Source of the DNA: an uncultured Succinivibrio sp.
GTDB lineage: Bacteria > Pseudomonadota > Gammaproteobacteria > Enterobacterales > Succinivibrionaceae
NCBI GenBank assembly: GCA_902785325.1
Contig: CACZXZ010000026.1
Location: 1 to 48,570, forward strand
Reading direction: 5' to 3'
Length of the DNA: 48,570 nucleotides
Below, one piece after another: positions 28,613 to 36,341 of the stretch. Numbering within the stretch: the first letter of the stretch is position 1; each line of letters begins with the position of its first letter. The translations under genes were made by a program, and so were the position numbers. The notes under the pieces are model-generated. The model searched no databases, had not been told where the DNA came from, and saw nothing but the letters and a program-made list of their open reading frames with translations.

Positions 28613-31600
28613 ATGTCAAAACTAGAGTTTGAAATTGAAAACAACCTCATTGAGGTTCTTTCAACAGAGCAGTCTCAATGGACCTTTAGAGATGATTTAC
28701 GTACTGAAGCGCAGTTATGGGATAACTTTAAGAAAATCTTAGAATCTCATAATCAGAGCAAACTAAACGGCATTCCATTAAGCCAATCTGAATTTGAGCG
28801 TGTAAAGAATGCTTTAAACTTTTCTTCTTTCTATGATGCTGCTGTTGCTTTATCTGGAGAAAATGGCGTTTTTAGAATCACTATTCAACGTGATATTGAT
28901 AATGTAAAAGAAGGTGAAGATCCTAATATTCAATTGATGGTAATTGATAATACTAATATCGGTGGTGGTTCTTCTGTATACGAAATCATTCACCAATATC
29001 AAGCCTTTATTGAAGATGAAGATTCTGCTGATATAACTCAACGTAACAGACGATTTGATGTATCTTTATTGATAAATGGTCTTCCTTTAATTCATATTGA
29101 GCTTAAGACTGGCAAGCATCCATATATGGAAGCCTTCAACCAAATTCAAAAGTACATTAAAGAAGGCAAATTTAAAGGTATCTACTCAATGGTCCAAATG
29201 TTCGTGGTATCAAACGAATATGAAACCAAGTACTACGCAGCAGCTCAAGACGATGAGCTAAATCCAAAATTTATCTCAGGCTGGGTTGATACCAAAAATA
29301 AAATGGTAAACGGCTACTTAGACTTTGCCAGAACCGTCTTAAAGATCCCAATGGCTCACAAGATGGTATCTCAATACTCTATTATTGATAATGATAAGAA
29401 GCGTATTAACATCTTAAGACCATATCAAATTCACGCTATTGAAGAAATACGTAAGGCTTATGCTGATAATCGTTCTGGCTATATCTGGCATACCACTGGC
29501 TCTGGTAAAACCATGACCTCTTTCAAAGCTGCGCGTAATTTATTACTAGATAAAGCCAATATCAGCAAGACAATCTTCTTGATTGATAGAACTGATTTGG
29601 ATGAGCAGACCAGTGACGATTTTAGATCATATGCTTCTAACGATGTAATTGATGTAAATTCAACTGAGAACACTGATGAATTGCTAAAGAGATTACTTAA
29701 CTCAAAAAGAGAGTTGATAGTAACAACAATTCAAAAGCTTCAAACTCTAATCAGAAGATTTGATCCTCAATCACCTTATGCTATTCCTGAAAGCAAAAAG
29801 AATAAGTTAGAGCAACTAAGATTAGCATTCGTTGTAGATGAGTGTCATAGAGCTGTTACTCCTAAAACAAAGCGCATTATAGAAAATGCATTCAGAAATA
29901 CTCTATGGTATGGCTTTACAGGCACTCCAAGATTTGCTGATAAAGTAGGTCTTGATGGTAATCCTTATGAGGTTCACGGTGATTATGTAAGAACTACTGA
30001 TGGCTTATATGGACCTTTAGGATTAACTGCGGATAAAGAAGCAGGAGTTAAATCTTGTCTTCACAGATATACCATCAAAGAAGCAATTCACGACCAGGCT
30101 GTTTTAGGCTTTAAAGTTGAGCATCTTGGTCCTAAAAATGTAAAAGATAAAGATGGCGAAGACTTTAATGAAGATCTAAGTCAGTATGATACAGAACAAC
30201 ATCGCTTAGAAGTTCTTAATGTAATTCTAAACAAATGTAACCAGAATTGGGGTATAGCCAACGGTCCTGATAAAACCTATAGCGCTATTCTTACTGTACC
30301 AAGCATTCACGATGCAATTTTGTACTATAGATTGCTAAAAAAGGTTAAAGATGGCAAAACAAGCATTCAGATAAATGAAGAAATCAAAAAGGTTTTACCA
30401 GACTTCCCTAAGTTTGCGATTACCTTCTCTTTATCTGAAGGCAATGATGATGTAGCTACCAACGATACAGATACTATCAACGAAAATGAAGCTGGTATTA
30501 AAGAAGCTCTTTTAGACTATAACAGTTGGTTCCATACTGACTTTAAGAGAGCTGAAATTACATCTTACAATTCAGATCTTAATAAGAGGTTAAAGCGCAA
30601 AAATGAGCAATATCAAATTCGTGACAATCAATTAGATCTTGTGATTGTTGTTAAGAGATTGCTGACAGGTTTCGATGCTCCTTGCATGTCTATGCTATTT
30701 GTCGATAAAGCACCAATGCCATTGCACGATCTAATCCAAGCATTCTCAAGAACTAATCGTCTTTTTGATGAAAGAAAGAAATTTGGCAATATCTATACCT
30801 TCAGATCACCTTTCTTATTCGAGAAGAAAGTAAAAGAAGCTTTAATCCTATTCTCAGGAGAGCAACTATCAGGCGATAAGCCTTATGAACTTCCAACCTG
30901 GGAACAAGCAGTAGCAGACTTTAAAGCTAAATTAGCACTTATAAGAACTATTGCACCAACACCTGACGATGTACCTTCTTTAGCTAAAGAAGAAAAGAAG
31001 TTATTTGTAAAAGCCTTCCAAAAGTACGATGCAAGTAAATATCAGCTAACAGGCTTTAGCAATTTCTGTGAACATACTTTAGATGACTTCGGTATATCAG
31101 AAGAAGAAAATGCAAAATACTATGCAATGTATCTTAATGCTAAAGAAGAAATTAAAGATGGTGGTGATGATAACGGAAACGGTAATGGTGATGATCCAGT
31201 CGATCCTCCGATTGATCCTGATCAAGAACTTGTATCTTTTGGCTCCTTTACTATCAACTATAGTTATATTATTAAACTTATTCAGGAACTATGCTCTAAC
31301 GATAATGAAGAGTTTAGAAAGCAACTCATGAAGCAAATTGGAGACTATATCGAAGAGTTAAGTGCAAGAACTCCAAAGATTGGTCAGTTGCTTAATGACT
31401 TATGGTTAAAAATTAAAGCAGATCCTGAAAAGTACAAGCAGGAGAAAATCTCAGCTCTGTTTGAGAATATGAAGAAAGCTGCTATTCAAAAGCTAATAGA
31501 AGATTTTTGCGCTAAATGGTACTTAGATGATCCTAAAGCAATGAAGACCATTTACTACTCTTCATGTGATTATAAAGGTGATGATGTTATTCCTAATCTT

Positions 31601-31741
31601 AACGAAATTCAGGACAACTGTAATTTTAAGAGGTACAAGGAAGAAGCTGAAAAGCCTTTGTTGAAGTTTGCGTTCTATAACAAGCTTAAAGAAGCTTTAA
31701 TTGACACTTTCAAAAATGATATTTTACCATTAAAGGAATAA
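28613..31741 (+). CDS. hsdR: Type I restriction endonuclease subunit HsdR
   Basis: Motor and nuclease subunit, 1042 residues (EcoR124 HsdR is of similar size). The nuclease motif LPLIHIELKTGK lies near residues 157-168 (PD-(D/E)xK type). The helicase has Walker A HTTGSGKTMT (about 293-302), DECHR (about 409-413), FTGTPRF, and the late motif QAFSRTNRLF. A Gly/Asn/Asp/Pro linker near residues 848-870 (DDNGNGNGDDPVDPPIDPD) joins the C-terminal helical region. AGGA precedes the ATG. Type I enzymes cut unmodified DNA far from the recognition site and protect against phage. Confidence 0.96.
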   Translation: MSKLEFEIENNLIEVLSTEQSQWTFRDDLRTEAQLWDNFKKILESHNQSKLNGIPLSQSEFERVKNALNFSSFYDAAVALSGENGVFRITIQRDIDNVKEGEDPNIQLMVIDNTNIGGGSSVYEIIHQYQAFIEDEDSADITQRNRRFDVSLLINGLPLIHIELKTGKHPYMEAFNQIQKYIKEGKFKGIYSMVQMFVVSNEYETKYYAAAQDDELNPKFISGWVDTKNKMVNGYLDFARTVLKIPMAHKMVSQYSIIDNDKKRINILRPYQIHAIEEIRKAYADNRSGYIWHTTGSGKTMTSFKAARNLLLDKANISKTIFLIDRTDLDEQTSDDFRSYASNDVIDVNSTENTDELLKRLLNSKRELIVTTIQKLQTLIRRFDPQSPYAIPESKKNKLEQLRLAFVVDECHRAVTPKTKRIIENAFRNTLWYGFTGTPRFADKVGLDGNPYEVHGDYVRTTDGLYGPLGLTADKEAGVKSCLHRYTIKEAIHDQAVLGFKVEHLGPKNVKDKDGEDFNEDLSQYDTEQHRLEVLNVILNKCNQNWGIANGPDKTYSAILTVPSIHDAILYYRLLKKVKDGKTSIQINEEIKKVLPDFPKFAITFSLSEGNDDVATNDTDTINENEAGIKEALLDYNSWFHTDFKRAEITSYNSDLNKRLKRKNEQYQIRDNQLDLVIVVKRLLTGFDAPCMSMLFVDKAPMPLHDLIQAFSRTNRLFDERKKFGNIYTFRSPFLFEKKVKEALILFSGEQLSGDKPYELPTWEQAVADFKAKLALIRTIAPTPDDVPSLAKEEKKLFVKAFQKYDASKYQLTGFSNFCEHTLDDFGISEEENAKYYAMYLNAKEEIKDGGDDNGNGNGDDPVDPPIDPDQELVSFGSFTINYSYIIKLIQELCSNDNEEFRKQLMKQIGDYIEELSARTPKIGQLLNDLWLKIKADPEKYKQEKISALFENMKKAAIQKLIEDFCAKWYLDDPKAMKTIYYSSCDYKGDDVIPNLNEIQDNCNFKRYKEEAEKPLLKFAFYNKLKEALIDTFKNDILPLKE

Positions 31742-31750
31742 GTCAAAGTA

Positions 31751-31774
31751 AGGAGTGGGCTTAGGTTCACTCCT
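31751..31774 (+). terminator. Hairpin after hsdR
   Basis: AGGAGTG/CACTCCT stem, 10-nt loop, 10 bp after the hsdR stop. A homologous hairpin with compensating base changes occurs at 33644-33669, evidence that the structure is kept. There is only a short T-run, so termination may be partial. Confidence 0.6.
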
Positions 31775-31805
31775 ATTAGTTAATAACTACTATCTATAGA
31801 ATACT

Positions 31806-32595
31806 ATGAACAAAAAACTATTTGGAGTGAGTTTTGCTCAAAAGAAATACGATTTAGCTTTAAAGTATTGCACACCTGCAGCTGAACAAGGTGATCCTGA
31901 AGCTCAATATTATTTAGGTCTAATGTATGAAAAAGGCTTCGGTCTAAAACAAGATTATACTGAAGCGATGAATTGGTATCTCAAAGCAGCAGAGCAAGAT
32001 AATAAAGATGCTCTTTGTAGCTTAGCTAACATGTACTTAGAAGGCGAAGGTGTAAAGCAAGATTATACTGAAGCCAGAAATTATTTTATAAAAGCGGCCA
32101 ACCTTGGAGATGCTTCTGCTCAATATAATTTAGGAGTCATGTATTCTAGTGGCGACGGTACTAAAAAAGATTATATAGAAGCTAAAAATTGGTTCTTAAA
32201 AGCTGCAGAACAAGGACAAGCTAAAGCTCAATTTAATTTAGGCGTTTTGTATTTTAACGGACAAGGGGTAAAGCAAGATTATTTTAAAGCAGTTGAGTGG
32301 CATCAAAAAGCTGCAGAACAAGGATATGCGGATGCACAGTATAATTTAGCTAAAATTTATTATCTAGGCAAAGGTGTAAAGCAAGATTTTGTGAATGCAA
32401 AAAAAATGGTTCGAAAAGGCAGCTAAGCAAGGTCATGCTGAAGCACAATGTTGTTTAGCAGGCTTATATATTCAAGGTCTTGGTGTTAAACAAGATATAA
32501 TGAATGCAAAAAAATGGTTCGAAAAAGCAGCTAAGCAAGGTCATGCTGAGGCAAAAGAATTTTTAGACACTTTAAATTCTATCTTAAAAGGTTAG
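31806..32595 (+). pseudogene. Sel1-repeat protein 1, frameshifted at an A8 tract
   Basis: Sel1-like (TPR-related) repeat protein with five repeats in the first frame, ending at 32426; a sixth repeat and the C-terminus continue in the +1 frame to 32595. The break is at eight A's (32399-32406). The same sentence 108 bp later has seven A's and reads NAKKWFEKAAKQGHAEA, so removing one A restores a single ~262-residue protein. There is no signal peptide (MNKKLFGVSFAQKKYD), unlike its two neighbours. It may be a broken gene, a phase-variable gene, or one rescued by slippage at the A-run. Confidence 0.75.
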
Positions 32596-32621
32596 ACTTC
32601 AAAAAACATTTGGAAAATGCA

Positions 32622-33566
32622 ATGAAATTAAATAAATTTTCAAAGCTAGCAGAATTCTTATCTGTAGCAATTATTAGTTCAAGTTTATTAACCACAGGCT
32701 GTTCACGATTTAATAACCAACCTGAAGAAAAAACAGTTGAAGATAAAAGTAAAGAAGAAGATAGTTTAATTGCCAATATGGATAGTGCAACTGTATTTGA
32801 ACGTTGCAAATTATATTATTCTTCAGAAAACTATAATGATGCTTTTAAGTATTGTAAAAAATCAGCAGAAGAAGGAATTAAAGAAGCTCAATTTAATTTA
32901 GGCGTTATGTACGATAACGGCCAAGGTGTAAAGCAAGATTACTTTAAAGCAGTTGAGTGGTATCAAAAAGCAGCTGAACAAGGATATGCTCTTGCACAAT
33001 GTAATTTAGGCTATATGTACGATAGAGGCCAAGGTGTAAAACAAGATTACTTTAAAGCAGTTGAGTGGTATCAAAAAGCAGCTGAACAAGGAAATGCTCT
33101 TGCACAATGTAATTTAGGCAATATGTACTATGGTGGCCAAGGTGTAAAACAAGATTACTTTAAAGCAGTTGAGTGGTGGCAAAAAGCAGCTGAACAAGGA
33201 AATGCAAATGCTCAAAATAATTTAGGCTATATGTACGATAGAGCCCAAGGTGTAAAACAAGATTACTTTAAAGCAGTTGAGTGGTATCAAAAAGCTGCTG
33301 AGCAAGGATATGCTTCTGCTCAAAGTAATTTAGGTGTTATGTACCAATATGGCCAAGGTGTAAAACAAGATTACTTTAAAGCAGTTGAGTGGTATCAAAA
33401 AGCAGCTGAACAAGGAAATGCTCTTGCTCAATATAATTTAGGTCTTATGTACCATAACGGCCAAGGGGTAAGACAAAATTATTCAAAAGCAAAAGAATAT
33501 TTTGGATTAGCTTGTGATAATAAATATCAAAAAGGTTGTGATATGTATAGAAAGCTTAATCAATAG
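32622..33566 (+). CDS. Sel1-repeat lipoprotein 2
   Basis: About 314 residues. Signal peptide MKLNKFSKLAEFLSVAIISS with lipobox LTTG-Cys27, then a charged linker and six 36-residue Sel1 repeats of the form AQ-NLG-MY-GQGVKQDYFKAVEW, ending in LACDNKYQKGCDMYRKLNQ. Sel1 proteins scaffold protein complexes at membranes or the envelope; this one has no further domain to define a role. The start at 32622 is preferred over an ATG 12 nt upstream because the lipoprotein signal and GGAAA spacing fit. Repeat units are almost identical at the DNA level, so copy number is likely to vary by recombination. Confidence 0.88.
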   Translation: MKLNKFSKLAEFLSVAIISSSLLTTGCSRFNNQPEEKTVEDKSKEEDSLIANMDSATVFERCKLYYSSENYNDAFKYCKKSAEEGIKEAQFNLGVMYDNGQGVKQDYFKAVEWYQKAAEQGYALAQCNLGYMYDRGQGVKQDYFKAVEWYQKAAEQGNALAQCNLGNMYYGGQGVKQDYFKAVEWWQKAAEQGNANAQNNLGYMYDRAQGVKQDYFKAVEWYQKAAEQGYASAQSNLGVMYQYGQGVKQDYFKAVEWYQKAAEQGNALAQYNLGLMYHNGQGVRQNYSKAKEYFGLACDNKYQKGCDMYRKLNQ

Positions 33567-33592
33567 TCACTAAATCATGTCACTTCTTGTAC

Positions 33593-33628
33593 ACTTCTAA
33601 GAACGATATTTTACCGTTGAAAGAATAA
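33593..33628 (+). pseudogene. Scar of an hsdR 3' end
   Basis: Reads T-S-KNDILPLKE-stop, the same as the last residues of HsdR (TFKNDILPLKE-stop at 31706-31741), with several synonymous changes (CCA/CCG, TTA/TTG, AAG/AAA). The homology carries on past the stop (AGT-AAAGTAA) into a matching hairpin. It marks a tandem duplication or the loss of a second restriction system. Confidence 0.8.
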
Positions 33629-33643
33629 GTTAAAGTAAAGTGG

Positions 33644-33669
33644 TATGAGTGAGCTTAGATTCACTCATA
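33644..33669 (+). terminator. Hairpin after the hsdR scar
   Basis: TATGAGTGA/TCACTCATA, a 9-bp perfect stem with an 8-nt loop that keeps GCTTAG from its homologue after hsdR. The stem sequence differs from the homologue on both arms in a compensating way. Confidence 0.6.
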
Positions 33670-33709
33670 TTTGGAATAAACCAAGTTTATCAATAATAGG
33701 AATTAAACC

Positions 33710-34762
33710 ATGAAGTTATATAAATTTTCAAAGCTAGCAGGATTCTTATCTGTAGCAATTATTGGTTCTAGTTTATTAACAATTGGATGTTCACGATTTA
33801 ATAACCAACCTGAAGAGAAAACAATTGAAGATAAAAGCAAAGAAGACAATAGTTTAATTGCCAATATGGATAGTGCAACTGTATTTGAACGTTGCAACTT
33901 ATATTATTCTTCAGAAAACTATACAGAGGCTTTTAAGTGTTTTCAAAAAGCAGCTGAGCAAGACGATGATCTTGCTCAATTATATTTAGGCTTTATGTAC
34001 GAAAACGGCCAAGGGATAAAGCAAGATTACTTTAAAGCAGTTGAGTGGTACCAAAAAGCAGCAGAACAAGGAGATGCACCTGCTCAATATTGTTTAGGCT
34101 TTATGTACCAATATGGCCAAGGAGTAAAACAAGATTACATCAAAGCGGTTGAGTGGTATCAAAAAGCTGCTGAACAAGGAAATGCTCTTGCTCAATATAA
34201 TTTAGGTGTTATGTACCAATATGGCAAAGGTGTAAAACAAGATTACTTTAAAGCAGTTGAGTGGTATCAAAAAGCTGCTGAGCAAGGAGAAGCTTCTGCT
34301 CAAATTAATTTAGGCAATATGTACTATGGTGGCCAAGGTGTAAAACAAGATTACTTTAAAGCAGTTGAGTGGTATCAAAAAGCAGCTGAGCAAGACGATG
34401 CTCTTGCTCAATATAATTTAGGTCTTATGCACTATAACGGTCAAGGGGTAAAGCAAGACTACTTTAAAGCAGTTGAGTGGTATCAAAAAGCTGCTGAGCA
34501 AGGATATGCTTCTGCTCAAATTAATTTAGGTGTTATGTACCAATATGGCAAAGGTGTAAAGCAAGATTACTTTAAAGCAGTTGAGTGGTATCAAAAAGCA
34601 GCTGAACAAGGTTATGCTTCTGCTCAATATAATTTAGGAGTTATGTACGCTTTCGGCCAAGGTGTAAAGCAAGATTACCTTAAAGCAAAAGAGTATTTTG
34701 GTTTAGCTTGCGATAATAAATATCAAGCTGGTTGTGATATGTATAGAAAGCTTAATCAATAG
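33710..34762 (+). CDS. Sel1-repeat lipoprotein 3
   Basis: 350 residues, a close paralogue of the preceding gene: signal peptide MKLYKFSKLAGFLSVAIIGS with lipobox LTIG-Cys27, the same linker FNNQPEEKTIEDKSKE, seven Sel1 repeats, and the same tail LACDNKYQAGCDMYRKLNQ. AGGA precedes the ATG. Start, linker, tail and the first ~40 bp of 3' flank match gene 2 at the DNA level, so the pair arose by recent duplication followed by repeat shuffling. Role unknown; envelope location is inferred from the lipobox. Confidence 0.88.
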   Translation: MKLYKFSKLAGFLSVAIIGSSLLTIGCSRFNNQPEEKTIEDKSKEDNSLIANMDSATVFERCNLYYSSENYTEAFKCFQKAAEQDDDLAQLYLGFMYENGQGIKQDYFKAVEWYQKAAEQGDAPAQYCLGFMYQYGQGVKQDYIKAVEWYQKAAEQGNALAQYNLGVMYQYGKGVKQDYFKAVEWYQKAAEQGEASAQINLGNMYYGGQGVKQDYFKAVEWYQKAAEQDDALAQYNLGLMHYNGQGVKQDYFKAVEWYQKAAEQGYASAQINLGVMYQYGKGVKQDYFKAVEWYQKAAEQGYASAQYNLGVMYAFGQGVKQDYLKAKEYFGLACDNKYQAGCDMYRKLNQ

Positions 34763-34784
34763 TCACTAAATCATGTCACTCCTT

Positions 34785-34851
34785 GTACACAATTAAGTAC
34801 AGCATTAGAACTGTTCGTCAAAGTGTTCACTAACTGTACTTTATTGTGTAC
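34785..34851. repeat. 18-bp inverted repeat downstream of Sel1 gene 3
   Basis: GTACACAATTAAGTACAG at 34785-34802 pairs with 34834-34851 at 17 of 18 positions around a 31-nt loop that itself contains GAAC/GTTC and GTG/CAC elements. No T-run follows. The left arm starts at the point where the flank of Sel1 gene 2 diverges. Confidence 0.7.
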
Positions 34852-34991
34852 TGTAAATGCTAAAAACTATGCTAGACCTTAGAGAACTTTAATATCTCAA
34901 ATTTCTTGATCTTTCTTTCAAAAATATTTTCTCCTTTTTCTAAAGTTCTCACTCTTTCTATCCGATAATAGTAGATAAGGGTAGGAAGATT

Positions 34992-35016
34992 CTTTTTAGC
35001 TTAGCTAAAAAGGAGG
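34992..35016 (+). promoter_or_regulatory. Palindrome overlapping the Shine-Dalgarno of the next gene
   Basis: CTTTTTAGCT and AGCTAAAAAG are exact complements around one central base; the right arm overlaps AGGAGG (35011-35016) by two bases. The AGGAGG is 6 nt before the ATG and is the strongest ribosome site in the window, so the hairpin could gate it. Confidence 0.5.
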
Positions 35017-35022
35017 ATAAAA

Positions 35023-35745
35023 ATGGCAATTGATAGTAATGCATTAGATAGCATTCATGCTGCAATCAAATCATATTCTGGTGAAACTGTTTCTAATAAG
35101 AAAGAGCAAAGTGATCTATTATCAGCAATAAATTCAAATTCTCAGGGCTTAATAAAGCAAACTCGTTATAAGACTGAGTTTGAAGAGAAGATGAAGATTG
35201 CTAATAGTTCTGAGAACTATGTAAAGATTAGTGATAAGTCATTAGATGCTTTACAAAAGTATGTAAAGAAAGAAACTAATGCTACTAACAAACAAGACTC
35301 TTCAAGTAGCTCTGGCTATACCTATGATTATCAAGCTATTAAGAAAAAGAATCTTGAGAATCTAGCTGCTATTGAAAAAGATGTAGCTGATAAGTATGGT
35401 AAGAAGACAACTGCTGATATAACTGCTTCTTCAGTAACTAAGCCTGAAGATTCTACTAAAGCTTCTGAAACTGCAAAGCCAACAGAGGTTAGTGATGTAG
35501 CTTCAAAGAGTGCATCAGAAATTGAAACAGAGCAGATGGAAGCTAAAACTACAGTAGATACTTCAACTCAAACTACTGGAAAGCAAGCTTCAACTACAAC
35601 AACCTCAACTGAAGATACCACTACCCAATACACTTACGACTATTTCACCAAGAAGCAAGCTGATGAGCAAAAAGCTAATCAAATAGCTCAAGAGATTAGT
35701 CAAAGATATAGTGGTAAAGAAAGTAGTGACTCAATAGTAGAGTAG
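35023..35745 (+). CDS. Unrecognised Ser/Thr/Lys-rich repeat protein
   Basis: 240 residues; I do not recognise the family. No signal peptide or membrane segment. The N-terminal ~90 residues look helical (LDSIHAAIKSYSGETVSNKKEQSDLLSAI). Two related modules occur: GYTYDYQAIKKKNLENLAAIEKDVADKYGKKT (about 102-133) and QYTYDYFTKKQADEQKANQIAQEISQRYSGKE (about 204-235), each YTYDY followed by a charged helix ending in RY/KYG-K. They are separated by a disordered Thr/Ser/Glu stretch. It has its own strong ribosome site and a clean terminator, so it is probably a single, well-translated gene at the end of the accessory region. Confidence 0.7.
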   Translation: MAIDSNALDSIHAAIKSYSGETVSNKKEQSDLLSAINSNSQGLIKQTRYKTEFEEKMKIANSSENYVKISDKSLDALQKYVKKETNATNKQDSSSSSGYTYDYQAIKKKNLENLAAIEKDVADKYGKKTTADITASSVTKPEDSTKASETAKPTEVSDVASKSASEIETEQMEAKTTVDTSTQTTGKQASTTTTSTEDTTTQYTYDYFTKKQADEQKANQIAQEISQRYSGKESSDSIVE

Positions 35746-35755
35746 CTTATTTAAG

Positions 35756-35781
35756 TCCTACAAAGCGTTTGCTTTGTAGGA
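35756..35781. terminator. Bidirectional terminator
   Basis: TCCTACAAAGC-GTTT-GCTTTGTAGGA, a perfect 11-bp stem between convergent genes. Confidence 0.85.
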
Positions 35782-35785
35782 TGAA

Positions 35786-36334
35786 TTAGTTATCTACGTC
35801 TGTATTAAATTGATTTAAGATAACCCATGCACAAGGGGTTTTACCTGCCTCAACTTTTCCTGTAGTACTTACGACTCTAGCAATATTAGCTGAACTGTTT
35901 ATCACAATCATTGAGGTTGCAGTGGACTCAAGGTTCTCATTTGCAATCTGTGGATTGAAGGTAATGATAGGTGTTCCAACGTCTACCTCATCACCTACAT
36001 TAAGATCTTTAGTAAAACCATCACCTTTGTAAGTATTAGTGCCAACACCGTAGGTAATATAAATTTCAATACCTGTTTTATGGCGAATCGCAAAAGCGGT
36101 TTTGGATGGCAAAATGCGTGTGATAACACCCTTGCAAGGAGCTAGGATTTGACTTGAACGAGGGATAAAGGCTACGCCGTCACCTACTAGTTTTTCAGAA
36201 ATCACAAGATCCGGTACTTGCTCAAGGGGTAATAAGGTACCACTTACAGGAGCTATAAGCTCTAAATCAGATTCTGAAATGGCTTCAGTTTTAGGATCTT
36301 CTTTTTTATGTTTAAAAAACGAAAATAAGCTCAT
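35786..36334 (-). CDS. crr: IIA(Glc)-like PTS protein lacking both active-site histidines
   Basis: 182 residues, aligning along its length with E. coli IIA(Glc): IAPVSGTLLPLEQVPDLVISEKLVGDGVAF at the start, APCKGVITRI in the middle, KGDGFTKDL later. Phosphorylation site His90 (VHFGI in E. coli) is Thr94 (ITYGV), and the neighbouring catalytic His75 (NHAF) is Thr79 (KTAF). It therefore should not accept phosphate in the normal way and may act as a fixed regulatory form. The N-terminal MSLFSFFKHKK resembles the amphipathic membrane helix of the family. It follows the EI-like gene by 7 bp. The frame is intact, and size and fold are kept. Confidence 0.85.
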   Translation of the reverse strand: MSLFSFFKHKKEDPKTEAISESDLELIAPVSGTLLPLEQVPDLVISEKLVGDGVAFIPRSSQILAPCKGVITRILPSKTAFAIRHKTGIEIYITYGVGTNTYKGDGFTKDLNVGDEVDVGTPIITFNPQIANENLESTATSMIVINSSANIARVVSTTGKVEAGKTPCAWVILNQFNTDVDN

Positions 36335-36341
36335 GTTTACC

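Noticed and set aside
32890-34680. CRISPR array, because of regularly spaced near-identical units
   Set aside because: The 108-bp units are coding Sel1 repeats in frame; no short palindromic repeats with unique spacers and no cas genes.
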